DNA of 51,398 nucleotides from JAZDJP01 sp043803805 (lineage in GTDB: Bacteria; Planctomycetota; JAZDJP01): the NCBI GenBank assembly GCA_043803805.1, contig JAZDJP010000007.1, forward strand, positions 1 to 51,398, given 5' to 3'. The notes below the pieces were generated by a model. It did not search any database. It saw only the letters and a list, made by a program, of their open reading frames with translations, and was not told the origin of the DNA. The translations under genes and the position numbers were made by a program. Shown in pieces: positions 41,901 through 51,000 of this stretch (position 1 is its first letter; every line of letters begins with the position of its first letter).

Positions 41901-43719
41901 AATTCAGCACCACTTTGAAGGCGCCGTCCGGGCCGGTGAGTCCGCTGGCGAACCCGAGACCGTCCTCCACGTCCGCGGTGGCCGCGCCCATTTCGGAACC
42001 CCGCGGCTGCATTTCCACGGCGTCGAAACGCACGCCGGGAATGCCAAGGCCCGCCGCATCGAGGAGCCGCCCCTGGACAAGTTGCCCCAGCCGGAACGGC
42101 GCATCGCCGAAATCATGATCCCCGGTGATGTTGAAAAACACCATTCCCGCCGGATAGTATCCCGAGACGTCGGGATTCGGCTGAGCCCGGAAGATATACT
42201 GGCCGGGAATGAGATCGAGCGACGCCCGGCCGTCCGCCCCCGACGCCGCCTTCGGGGCGAACGCCCCCTCCTGGGAAAGCCGGTCGCCCCGGTCGTCCTT
42301 CTCGGTAAAAAGCGTCGTGTTGATCGCCATCACCTCCACGCCGGGAATGACCGCGCCCGTATCCTCGTCCACGAAACGGACGGTGACGCGCGCCCGGACC
42401 TGTTCGAACATGACGTTCACCGTGAAGTTCCGTTTATTCGTGGAAAGCCCGTCCGCCCGGGTGATGAACACCGGCCCGGTCGTCACGCCGGCGGGAATCG
42501 TCACATCCACATACGTCCCGCAGGCACAGGGGGTCGCCGTGGCCGTGGCGCCGCCGCCGAACGTCACGGTGAGGGCCTCCTCGCCAAACCCCTCCCCGTC
42601 GAGCCGCATGGTCTGGCCGGCCGCGCCGAGCCGCGGGGCGATCCGCGCCAGGAGCGGCGGCATGGGATCCCCCGTCACCTCGAACCGGACCGGGTTGGAC
42701 CGCTGGGCGCCTTTCCGCACCACGAGGGCGCCGCTTTTGGCCGCGGCGGGAATGATCACGTTGATCTCGGCATCGGTCCAGGAGGTGACATCCGCCGCGG
42801 CGAGATCCACCCCGCCCATGCTGACGACGGAGGTCCCCTGGCTCCCTCCGAAAAACCGTCCCGTGATGATGAGCGCGTCCCCGGCATTGCCCTGGAAGGC
42901 GCTCAAGGCGGTGATACCCGGCTCGTTCGAATCCTTGAAGTTCGTGACCCCGGCCTGGACGAAGAAATCCTTGTCCGACTGATCGCCCACCTCGTCCTTG
43001 ACGTCATCAAGCGAGCCCTCAAGGGAAAGGTCGCCGCTCGCGTCCTGGACCTCGCGCTCCATGGATCCCAACTCACCCGTGGCGAATGATGAAAAATCCA
43101 CGGCATCGCTCTCCGACTCCCCCGCCTCGTCCTCCACGGTGCCCACGACGGAATCCGAAACCGGATTGACGTTCGTGATGTACCCCGAGGCGAAGGCGCG
43201 CAGCGCCACCGTCCCGTCGGCGTTCAACGCCTCCACCATGAGGGAGCCCCCGTACGTCAGGCCGTCGGGAATGTTGAACGCGTAGAATCCGTCGCTGTCC
43301 GTCGTCGTCGTGGCCAGTTCCCGGAGTTCGTTGCCCTCGGCGTCCACCTCGATGAGCCGCACCGTGACGCCCGCCCCGACGGCGGGAAGCCCGAGGCTCG
43401 ATGCCATGAGCGGAGACGCCCCATGCCCCTTCTTCCCCTTCAGGGTCGTCGGGGCCTTCATGGCCTTCTTGAGGCAGGCGATTCCCGGCGGGTAGACCGG
43501 ATCGGTCTCAAGGCCGGCGGCCCGGCGCGCGGCGAGGGACGCGGCAACGGCCGGCGGAGCCGACACCGAGCCGGCCGGGGCCGACACCGCGCCCGCGACA
43601 ACGCTCCCCGATCCGCTCGCCGTCGCGGCGCCCGTCGAGACCGTCCCCGCCCGCCTGCCGCAACCGGCCAGCGCCAACGCGAAACCCGCCACCACCGCGA
43701 ATTTTGCGAACCGCGTCAT
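38908..43719 (-). CDS. 1603-residue repeat lipoprotein with IPT/TIG and carboxypeptidase-regulatory-like domains
   Basis: Signal MTRFAKFAVVAGFALALAGC with lipobox Cys20, then a Ser/Ala-rich linker. Two IPT/TIG-like folds (about 268-348 and 355-435) follow an acidic stretch. Then come about ten prealbumin-like carboxypeptidase regulatory repeats to the C-terminus, each of the type V.G.V....G.P...V.V......TD..G.Y.....G.Y...F. These folds are structural, so the protein is probably a long stalk for adhesion or surface anchoring. No catalytic domain is visible. The start is set by GGGGGATT before ATG 43719; the ORF is open to 43947 but lacks a signal there. Confidence 0.8.
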   Translation of the reverse strand: MTRFAKFAVVAGFALALAGCGRRAGTVSTGAATASGSGSVVAGAVSAPAGSVSAPPAVAASLAARRAAGLETDPVYPPGIACLKKAMKAPTTLKGKKGHGASPLMASSLGLPAVGAGVTVRLIEVDAEGNELRELATTTTDSDGFYAFNIPDGLTYGGSLMVEALNADGTVALRAFASGYITNVNPVSDSVVGTVEDEAGESESDAVDFSSFATGELGSMEREVQDASGDLSLEGSLDDVKDEVGDQSDKDFFVQAGVTNFKDSNEPGITALSAFQGNAGDALIITGRFFGGSQGTSVVSMGGVDLAAADVTSWTDAEINVIIPAAAKSGALVVRKGAQRSNPVRFEVTGDPMPPLLARIAPRLGAAGQTMRLDGEGFGEEALTVTFGGGATATATPCACGTYVDVTIPAGVTTGPVFITRADGLSTNKRNFTVNVMFEQVRARVTVRFVDEDTGAVIPGVEVMAINTTLFTEKDDRGDRLSQEGAFAPKAASGADGRASLDLIPGQYIFRAQPNPDVSGYYPAGMVFFNITGDHDFGDAPFRLGQLVQGRLLDAAGLGIPGVRFDAVEMQPRGSEMGAATADVEDGLGFASGLTGPDGAFKVVLNSGQYNFRFLLPSNGRYPQQGFDYTVDTDDANGTNNADVQFVPEAGVILSGRVTLLGSGGTVPVPGAEVFLITENRGDFASVITGENGGYQVAVFPGNQFVMVFPDPESPFAPLNTSASVMADTTLNLELEAGALLTGVVVDGAGVPLPDLGVGVFESTGGLEGGDDMGMIRTLTDENGRFQMYVGAGDRWYFLGFSDMFLGTARIPDQLMIGYAGQSADGAFPVNGNIDFGTLTVNAGHVVSGQVTNASGEIIDVCANQMGGYIPSKGFAQTDGSGYYSMRLPDGVYEFSFFPRPGASVTSGVLPSVTVAGADLTGVDITLEAGVEIFGTVQDGSGNPLAVQVMANGSGQYSYGFGFTNPSTGEFRFSVPAGMYDIYFYPEPGTAYTNASLWDQSVTAPGPVDLGITTLSAGSFVSGVVLKSPGDVPVSNVVVNIFEDYAEGFGPWVASTFTQADGSFQVALADGTFKMIPFIPPEYGNPDNLVAMIPPTILTVSGAPENVTLYMQAGNRISGRVTDSNGIPISFVSVNVWEDTDPSAGSVMQGEFAGYRETDANGMYEVVATSGNYTVNFYPPFETGYSPSFDNEVTVSGGDVVLNKTLTQGNVVQGVVTGVGGVPVPGVTVEAYEVSWGTGDSILEFGPFVQSVGTGADGSYQMALLDGEYVLHAFIAQGMPNPNRLCMQTSGPNTIPVVYVFMGGATQNIALVQGRLDGLKTYDSDKVTPLGYVTIKGFDNDSPAPPTRGMEAWTDYTDAAGMLSGCVSSGSYVLDFMYGSMNSLGNTVRVPAWNVPRYFPLKFSLDSDSTKWQLDGTVTTQVGAPIPDVDITVWQLVFPGSDPTTTVGTYCGVISSNVEGVFRIQLPPADGEGSYILLPEMSREVSNPSLYAYDVAVDGLITESGPASGISIVMTGGVTKVFGTVTKTGVPVVNGYILVYNDFSSTRENIYRVVRLNPSGVYETRLLGGGYLFDVYDSNWTSLKVKHSVTKAGIDLNVDIVIP

Positions 43720-43912
43720 GGAATCCCCCCATCCATAAATTTTCACGCCGAAGGACCGCCGTGCGGCGATCCGTAACCGCCCTTCATTATACGCCGGATC
43801 CCGGTCCCGTTCCAGAATCATTTTTCGATGGAAAAGAGGCGCGGGATTTCGTTGACATTCGAAAGTTATGTCATTACCGTGGGACCTCACCCATTTATTT
43901 TGGAAGGCCGTC

Positions 43913-44896
43913 ATGCCCACGTACAAAGGGAAGGCCATCACATTCACCGCCAGGGGGAAAGTGGAATTGTTGGATTTTTCCGTGGAAGGTCCGGCGGCGG
44001 GAAAGGTGATTTTCGAAAATCACTTCACGGCGATTTCGCCGGGGACGGAGCTGTCCCGGCTTTACGATTATCACGCCGCGCCGAGGCCGTTCCCTCAGCG
44101 AACCGGTTACCTGTCCTGCGGGCGTGTGATTGACATCGGGGCCGGCGTGAAGGGAATCGGGGCGGGGAAGATGTGCCTTTCGAGTTGCGGCCATTTGCCC
44201 TACGCCGAGTGCAATCCGGCGGATCTCATGCCGGTCCCGGACGGCGTGGCGCCCGAGGAAGCGGTCCTCGGGCAACTGGCGTGTGTCAGCACCAAAGGCA
44301 TCCGGCACGCCGGCGTGAGACCGGGGGATTCGGTGCTCGTGGTGGGGCTCGGCATCATCGGTCAGTTTGCGCAGATGCTCGCGCGCGTCGCGGGGGGAAT
44401 CCCCGTGGCCGGAGTCGATTTGAGCGAGCGGCGGCTGGCCATCGCCCGCCAAACGGGCCTGGCGCACGCGTTCAATCCCGGCGCAAAGGATTATCCCGAA
44501 CGGTTGAAGGCCGTGGTTCCCGAGGGGCGTTTCAGCGTCACCATCGACTCCACGGGCACGCCGGCGGTCGTGAGTTCCCTGTTCGAACGGACGGCCGACA
44601 ACGGAATTGTGGTTGTCCTCGGCGGCGTCCATAAAAAGGTCGAGGTGGATCTTTACACGCACTTTCAAAAACGGAATCTCCGGATGGTCGGGGCCGGCGA
44701 TCCGTCTCCGTACCACTGGCCCTTCGACGGGGCCGCCGACAAACGGATGCTTCTGGCGCTCATGGCGGAGGGGCGGCTCAACGTCAAACCGCTCATCACA
44801 CATCGTGTTCCCGTCGCCGAGGCTCCGGAGATGTACCGGATGCTTCATGAGGAGAAAGACAAAGGGATGGGCGTGGTGTTGACGTGGAAGGGATAA
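43913..44896 (+). CDS. Zinc-binding dehydrogenase-like MDR protein
   Basis: A 327-residue medium-chain dehydrogenase/reductase. The N-terminal domain has ENHFTAISPGTELSRL and RTGYLSCGRVIDIGAGV; the nucleotide domain has VLVVGLGIIGQFAQMLAR and GVDLSERRLAIA. It lacks the usual GHE and four-cysteine zinc motifs, as in the BchC-like/sugar-metabolism branch of the family. The substrate is unknown; neighbouring Gfo/Idh genes suggest a cyclitol or sugar route. ATG 43913 has GGAAGG upstream. A palindromic repeat element separates it from the next gene. Confidence 0.8.
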   Translation: MPTYKGKAITFTARGKVELLDFSVEGPAAGKVIFENHFTAISPGTELSRLYDYHAAPRPFPQRTGYLSCGRVIDIGAGVKGIGAGKMCLSSCGHLPYAECNPADLMPVPDGVAPEEAVLGQLACVSTKGIRHAGVRPGDSVLVVGLGIIGQFAQMLARVAGGIPVAGVDLSERRLAIARQTGLAHAFNPGAKDYPERLKAVVPEGRFSVTIDSTGTPAVVSSLFERTADNGIVVVLGGVHKKVEVDLYTHFQKRNLRMVGAGDPSPYHWPFDGAADKRMLLALMAEGRLNVKPLITHRVPVAEAPEMYRMLHEEKDKGMGVVLTWKG

Positions 44897-44900
44897 ACTC

Positions 44901-45065
44901 TTGGTTGTGAAATCTTGTGAGAAACGGCAAGGAAATACCCGTTTGCGAAGCGATAAAACCGCTCATCCTGAGCCGGTCGAAGGATGAGCCACCGCTCATG
45001 GTTCGACAGAGCCTGTCCTGAGCGAGCGGAGCGAGGTGAAGGGCTCACCATGAGCGGCATTGAGG
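44901..45065 (+). repeat. Palindromic dispersed repeat, copy 1
   Basis: The first 65 bp (TTGGTTGTGAAATC...CCGCTCAT) recur inverted at 47941-48038 with two changes. The right part is nested palindromes built on CCGCTCATGG/CCATGAGCGG around GTTCGACAG, with an extra block of about 66 bp relative to copy 2. It fills the gap between the MDR and Gfo/Idh genes. Confidence 0.8.
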
Positions 45066-45113
45066 ATTCCGGCCTGTTTGGTTCCGGATCTGCCGGGTTT
45101 GGAGGGAGGAAAC

Positions 45114-46106
45114 ATGGCAAAATTGCGGATGGCGGTGGTGGGAATGGGCATGGGCGGGAGCTACGGCGCCCGCATTCACAAATCGCCGGCCGCCGAATTT
45201 GCGGCGATGTGCGATCTGGATGCGGGGCGTTTGAAGACCCGCGCGGAACTTTACAAAAAGGAAATCGGCGCGGAACCGAAGCCCTACACGTCCGTTGACG
45301 AGATGCTCGCGAAGGAAAAACTCGACGGCGTCGTCATCTCCACGCCGAGCGCCACGCATCACACGGTGGCGGTGAAGGTCGCCGGGGCGGGCGTGAATCT
45401 TCTCATCGACAAACCCATTGATATTTCAGCGGAGAACATCGACAAGATTGAATCCGCGGTGAAAAAGACGGGTGTCCTCTGCGGCGTGAACTACCCTCTG
45501 CGCCTCTCCCCGTTGATGAACGGCGCGAAAAAGGCGATTACCGACGGCCTCCTCGGGAAAATTCTGCTCTGCGACGTTCGCATGAAATGGCACCGTGGGC
45601 AGGCATACTATGACAAGGGCGGATGGCGCGGGACGTGGGCGATGGACGGCGGCGGGTCGCTCATGAATCAGGGGGCGCACTATATGGATCTTTTGTGCTG
45701 GTTTCTGGGAAAACCCGTTTCCGTCACGGGCGAGTTCGCCGCGCTCAATCATAAAATAGAAACCGAAGATTGGGCGAGCGGCACGGTTGCTTTCGAGGGC
45801 GGCGCCCGCTCGACCATTTCCACCACCACGTGTGTTCTCCCCCAGATCGACACGAATTGGGTGGAGGTGCATGGGACGACGGGGTCTATCTACATGAAGG
45901 CGGGCGGGAGCGAGGAGATCGCGTCGGGCGTTGAAAATCTCCGCACGCTCGCCGTTCCGAAATTTGATTACCCCGTCGAGGAATTCATTGACGCCGTCGC
46001 CCATAAACGTCCGCCGCTCGTCTCCATCGAGGAAGCGCGCCGGTCGGTGAATCTCATCAACGGGATCTATCGTTCGGCGCGGGAAGGACGGAGGGTCGCG
46101 TTATAG
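45114..46106 (+). CDS. Gfo/Idh/MocA-family oxidoreductase
   Basis: A 330-residue NAD(P)-dependent oxidoreductase. The Rossmann start is LRMAVVGMGMGGSYGARI; the family motif is LLIDKPID, here with D in place of the usual EKP; the catalytic-loop region is GGSLMNQGAHYMDLLCW with His. It probably oxidises a sugar or inositol derivative. ATG 45114 has GGAGGAAAC upstream. It is followed 1 bp later by the membrane protein, suggesting coupling. Confidence 0.88.
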   Translation: MAKLRMAVVGMGMGGSYGARIHKSPAAEFAAMCDLDAGRLKTRAELYKKEIGAEPKPYTSVDEMLAKEKLDGVVISTPSATHHTVAVKVAGAGVNLLIDKPIDISAENIDKIESAVKKTGVLCGVNYPLRLSPLMNGAKKAITDGLLGKILLCDVRMKWHRGQAYYDKGGWRGTWAMDGGGSLMNQGAHYMDLLCWFLGKPVSVTGEFAALNHKIETEDWASGTVAFEGGARSTISTTTCVLPQIDTNWVEVHGTTGSIYMKAGGSEEIASGVENLRTLAVPKFDYPVEEFIDAVAHKRPPLVSIEEARRSVNLINGIYRSAREGRRVAL

Positions 46107-46107
46107 A

Positions 46108-47766
46108 ATGAGTTACGGCGGATTATTCCTCTGGCTCCACGTCCGGATGCTCGCCAATTCGATCGCGACGCTCCGCCGCCAGTCCCGGCTCAAGATCGCG
46201 GTGCTGGCGGGATTCTTCTTCGGATTCGTGTGGGGACTCTACGGACTCTTCTCCCGGGTCTTCGGCTTCCTCATTGAATTCGACGCCCGTCCGTTCGTGG
46301 TCGCGCTCTTTTCCCTGTTCTTCCTGGCGATGGGACTCATGCTCACCGTCTCAAACGCCATCATCGCGTTCGCGTCGTTCTTCCGCTCCCCGGAGACGGC
46401 CTTTCTCCTGGCCTCCCCCCTGGAATACCGGACGGTGTGCATCGTCAAGGGCATGGAGGCGGCAGCCTTCGGATCGTGGGCCTTTTTTCTCCTGGCCGGC
46501 CCCATGCTTGTCGCCTACGGCGTCAAGACCGGGGCGCCGCCGGCCTTCTACGCGGCGCTGGTGTTCTCTCTGGCGGCCTTCGCCCTCATCCCGGCCGGGG
46601 CGGGGACGCTTCTCGGGGCGCTGTTCGGGCGGCTGGCCCCCCGCCGGCGCCGGCGCGCGATGGCCGTGATCGGGATCGCCGCCGTCGCGGCCCTCCTCTT
46701 CGCGGCCCTGCGGCTGCTTTCCCTCGAATACGCGAAGGTGCCCCTCTCCGCCCTCTGGATGCGGGAGGTCCTCGACAAATTGAGTTTCTGCGAGCATCCT
46801 CTCCTTCCCAGTTACGGGATGGCGCACGGCCTCACCGCGCTGGCGGAACGCAACGCCGTGGGGGAAGGGGAATTCTATTTTCTGGTGATCCTGGCGAACG
46901 GGCTCTTCGCGGTGTCGCTGGCCAGCCTGATCGTCCCGGCGGTCTTTCCCGCCGCCTGGTCGCGCGCGCAGGGGACCACGCGGTCCGCGACGGGATCCCG
47001 ATTGTTCGCCCTGGCGCCGCTCCGTACCGGCATGGCGCGCCAGCTGTTCCTCAAGGACCTCGTCCTGTTTGTCCGCGACCCCCGCCAGTGGTCGCAATTC
47101 GCGATCTTTTTCGGGTTGCTGGCGATCTACGTGTTCAACCTGCGGCGGCTCACCGTGGACATCACGCTCCCCTTCTGGCGGAACCTCGTCGCATTCGTCA
47201 ACCTCGGGGCGACCTGCCTGACGCTCGCCACCCTCACCACGCGCTTCGTCTATCCCTCGGTAAGCCTGGAGGGCCGGCGCTTCTGGGTGCTGGGGCTTCT
47301 GCCGCTGAACCGCGGGGTGATCCTGCTGGAGAAGTTCGCGTTTGGTTTTCTACTCCCCCTGGCGGCGGCGGAAGGCCTCGTGACGGTCTCCGGATGGATG
47401 CTCGAGATCCCGGCCCGGGTGATCTTCCTCCATCAGGCGACGGTGCTCCTCGTGGCGATGGGCTTATCGGGACTCGCGGCGGGGCTCGGGGCGGCGTTCC
47501 CCAACACCCGGGAGGAGGACCCCTCCAAAATCGTGTCGAGTTTCGGAGGCACACTGACTCTGATTCTGTCGCTCGGCTACGTCTGCGCGGTGGTGGTCCT
47601 GGAGGCGGTGCCCTTCCACCTGTACATGGTCAAATCCGCCCTCTCCACGGAGGCCTTCCACCGGATGATGATCGGCGCGGTGGCAGGGACGGTATTTCTC
47701 ACGGCCCTGGCGGTGGGAGTGCCTCTGGCGATGGGGTGGCGGGCGTTGAAGAGAATGGAATTCTAA
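46108..47766 (+). CDS. ABC-2-type permease-like membrane protein
   Basis: A 552-residue protein with about twelve hydrophobic segments. LASPLEYRTVCIVK and LGLLPLNRGVILLEKFAFGFLLPL resemble the putative ABC exporter family in which a GLLPLxRxxLLxEKF segment is diagnostic. No ATPase gene is visible beside it, so it would need a distant partner. The start follows the Gfo/Idh stop by one base. Substrate unknown. Confidence 0.7.
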   Translation: MSYGGLFLWLHVRMLANSIATLRRQSRLKIAVLAGFFFGFVWGLYGLFSRVFGFLIEFDARPFVVALFSLFFLAMGLMLTVSNAIIAFASFFRSPETAFLLASPLEYRTVCIVKGMEAAAFGSWAFFLLAGPMLVAYGVKTGAPPAFYAALVFSLAAFALIPAGAGTLLGALFGRLAPRRRRRAMAVIGIAAVAALLFAALRLLSLEYAKVPLSALWMREVLDKLSFCEHPLLPSYGMAHGLTALAERNAVGEGEFYFLVILANGLFAVSLASLIVPAVFPAAWSRAQGTTRSATGSRLFALAPLRTGMARQLFLKDLVLFVRDPRQWSQFAIFFGLLAIYVFNLRRLTVDITLPFWRNLVAFVNLGATCLTLATLTTRFVYPSVSLEGRRFWVLGLLPLNRGVILLEKFAFGFLLPLAAAEGLVTVSGWMLEIPARVIFLHQATVLLVAMGLSGLAAGLGAAFPNTREEDPSKIVSSFGGTLTLILSLGYVCAVVVLEAVPFHLYMVKSALSTEAFHRMMIGAVAGTVFLTALAVGVPLAMGWRALKRMEF

Positions 47767-47771
47767 ACGCC

Positions 47772-47803
47772 GTCATGAAGTCATGCGGTCATGACGTCAT
47801 GAC
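47772..47803 (+). repeat. Octamer array GTCATGNN, four units
   Basis: GTCATG recurs at 47772, 47780, 47788 and 47796, exactly 8 bp apart, starting 5 bp after the permease stop. It has the same period and location relative to a stop codon as the AGTC arrays but a different core. Confidence 0.75.
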
Positions 47804-47940
47804 GCGAATCGCAGAAACACCGTCGGGGGAAGGCACCGGTAATGCCGACAATCAACACCGGGTGGCGAACCCCCAGCAATATTGACGCATCCGCCACACG
47901 GCGCCGGATCCCTCCGGATCCCAACCAAACAGGTCGAACC

Positions 47941-48038
47941 CTCAATGCCGCTCATGGTGAGCCTGTCGAACCATGAGCGGTTTTATCACTTCGCAAACGG
48001 ATATTTCCTTGCCGTTTCTCACAAGATTTCACAACCAA
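47941..48038 (-). repeat. Palindromic dispersed repeat, copy 2 (inverted)
   Basis: Inverted copy of the 44901 element, with 63 of 65 bases equal in the core. Its palindrome is CCGCTCATGG-TTCGACAGGCTCA-CCATGAGCGG. It lies 11 bp beyond the stop of the sigma-fusion gene. The remaining 283-bp gap around it holds only the octamer array. Confidence 0.8.
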
Positions 48039-48049
48039 GCGTCCGGATA

Positions 48050-51000
48050 CTAACGCTTGACGTAGTTCAGACTAACCGTCACGACCTGGGGTTCATCCGA
48101 GAGCAACTCTTTCATGACACCCGTCAGCATCTTGCCCCCCTGGAGCTGAACGTAGGCGCTGGGGGCGCTCGTTGTGGAGAACCGGCCGTCCAGTGTGAAA
48201 CCGTGTTTCCGACCCATGGCGACGAGATCCTCCTTGGTGGTGCCGGATTCCACGCGCACGCCAAGGCCGTCGGGCGCATAGGAGCCGCCCTTGAGTCCCT
48301 TGATGAGACTATAGATTACGTCGATCCGCAACGGGGAGATAGTGGCAATTCCCCTGGCGCCGGCCTTCTCCAGCGCGGGCAGGGCGGCCGAACCGAGTTC
48401 GAACAGGCGCTTGCTGGCCGCCGCGCGCTCGACGCCGTCCTTGGAGGACAGATTGGCAATCAGCGCGGCCAGATCGTCCGTGGCCGCCGCGCCCTTGACC
48501 TCGCCGACCTCCACCGTGACCACGTTGGACTTGATCTCCCCGGTCCAGACCTTGCCGGCCACGCCGTACTTGGCGCCGTCGTCCTCCATCTTGGAATAGG
48601 TAAACCATATCCGATAAGTGCCGGGAGGCGGCACCCAGGAAGACAAGTGCCCGCTGATGGCCACCGTCAGACCTTGTCCTTGATCGAACGGACGCAGCGT
48701 CACCGAGTTCCGGCCCGGGTCGCGGTCCAGGACCACGAAATGCTCGCGTTTCGGGTTGAACCGTCCGCCAAACGAATTCCGGACGCCCGTGTCGCCGCCG
48801 CCGTCCCGCTCCAGATGAACCGTGAAATTCCGACCGGTGTCGAAGACCGAGGATCCGGTGACGTTGTCAACCCGCAGTTCGCCGTCCCACCGCTCGTCGA
48901 CCGCATAGCGCGCTTTGGTCATCTTGAGCGCCAGGCGCAACCCGTTGACGATCTCCCCCGCCTCCGACTGCGCTCCCGCACCCTTGGGCTTGATCTCGAT
49001 TTCCACCACGCCGGTCGAGACCTTGCCGGTCCAGAACGATCCCGCATTCGTCCTCTCGTAGCTTGCAACCACACGGTACTCGCCCGCGGGCAGATTTTTC
49101 AAAGGCGGCAGACTTTTATCCGTCGCTGGACGCGCATCCTCAAAAACCCAGCTCGGCTTGGGTGGAATTGTAAAAACGACGCCCTCGCTTTCTCCCTTGG
49201 ACAGATGAAGCGGCGACACCCAGCTTCCCGGGCCGCCCGGCGCGGGAGGCGGAGCTCCCTCGGCGATTTTTCCCGCTCTCAACTCCCGCGGAACTCCGCC
49301 GTCCTTCGACGTAAAAACGAATTTCCACGCCGGCAGGGAAGCGCCGTCCACTCCGATACGCGCGTCTCCTTTATTTTGAAGATGAATTTCCATCCCGATG
49401 GGCTCGCCCTCAACGAACGTCGCGCCCCACGGCTTGGCCGCGTGGCACAATTGACAGAGGCGATTCCCGGCGGCGTACGAATCGGATAACGGGATACCCT
49501 TGGAGGGCCTTGCGATACACTCCGGACACACGAACGGCTTCGGCCAATCCTTCGCCGCGCCGCCGCCCAGAGGCACAAGCCCGGCCTGCAAGCCGTTCAC
49601 GATTTCGCCCCAGGCGATGACACCCTTCGGCTTGACCTCAATCTCCACCGCCCCGGTCGAAACCTTGCCCCGCCACAGACCATCCGTTTGTTCCTGTGGC
49701 TCGTTGTACTCGTAACTTGCGGTCACGGTGTACTTGCCGGGGAGTAGCGTTTTGATGGGTCGAGGACTCCCGCCCCTATCATCTCTGGCGTCCTTGTCCT
49801 TGAACTCATAAACGTCTTTGCTAAACGCAAAAAACGTAAAATCCGAACTTGATTCCCGACCACTGGGAATGCGTAATAAATTACTACCTCCAACAAAGTC
49901 TATCGCCACCTTGCGAGGAACTTCGTGATCTTGATCCTTTGGATTAAAAACAACAAGCCATCGGTGGGGCACTCCGGATTCATTAAACTGCAATTCCTGT
50001 TTTCCTGTATTTCTCTTATGAAATTCCAACCGAATGGGTTCCCCCTCGACAAATGTCGCGCCCCACGGCTTGGCCGCGCCGCAACCCATACAAACGCGTT
50101 TGGCCGCCGCGCAGGAATCGCAAAGTTTATAGACCCCGGAAATAATGTCCTTGCGACATTCCGGGCATGGCTTCCCGTCCGGAGTCGCATTGGGTGCGCC
50201 GTTGGGACCACCCGACCCGGGACGCAACGACCGGCATTTCGGACACAGAAACCCCTTCCAGTCCGTGGCCGCCTCGCCGCCCAGCGGCACAAGCCCGGCC
50301 TGCAGGCCGTTCACCACCTCACCCCATGGAACAACGTCGCTCGTCACTCGTCGCGCGTCGCTCGCAACAATTTCCTCGTAATCAAATCCTGCATCGGTCA
50401 TCAGAAACACATCCAGAATCGTTTTTCCTGCGCCGGGAGTCAATTTCAACATCCACGAGTTTCCATAAACCTTTTTTCCCGGAAGGGTATTGATCTTTTC
50501 AGCAACAATTCCGGGCATGTTTGAATAACGCGCAACATCTGTATCCATCCGCTTCACATCACCACTTCCCGATCCCCAACTCACGCGCCCGTACGGACGA
50601 GGCGTCAGAAATTGCCCCTTTTGATATGGGTTTTCGTAGGCCATGCCCCGCTTGAAATTTCCCTCTTCCAATATCATCGCCCCTTGACGATGGGGACACC
50701 CGTTCAGAACGGAGAACGGATCCGCCTTTCCACAGTCCAGCAACCACAAATGCTTCCGGACCTTCTGAACGACTCGGACATCCGCCCGTCTCATAAACGC
50801 TTCCACGGCCCTCCCCCTGCTTTCCATTTCCATGACGCCGCCCGCACTACCCCAGAGGTCCAATTCGACAAGAACCGTCTGGGTTGAAACCGTCTTCCCT
50901 GCGATATCGCCCATATCGCCCGCCACCGCCCGGTACGCCGCCGGGGTGACGACTCCGATTCCCGTCACCGCCGCCACAACACCCGCCGCCACCGATAATT

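Noticed and set aside
43740..43912. Search for a promoter or operator between the giant lipoprotein and the MDR gene
   Set aside because: Nothing beyond ribosome sites could be supported. No consensus -35/-10 pair or dyad stood out.
44897..45113. Possible CRISPR or group II intron remnant in the palindromic repeat
   Set aside because: No regularly spaced direct repeats with spacers and no coding remnant. It is a REP-like dispersed element with an inverted copy at 47941.
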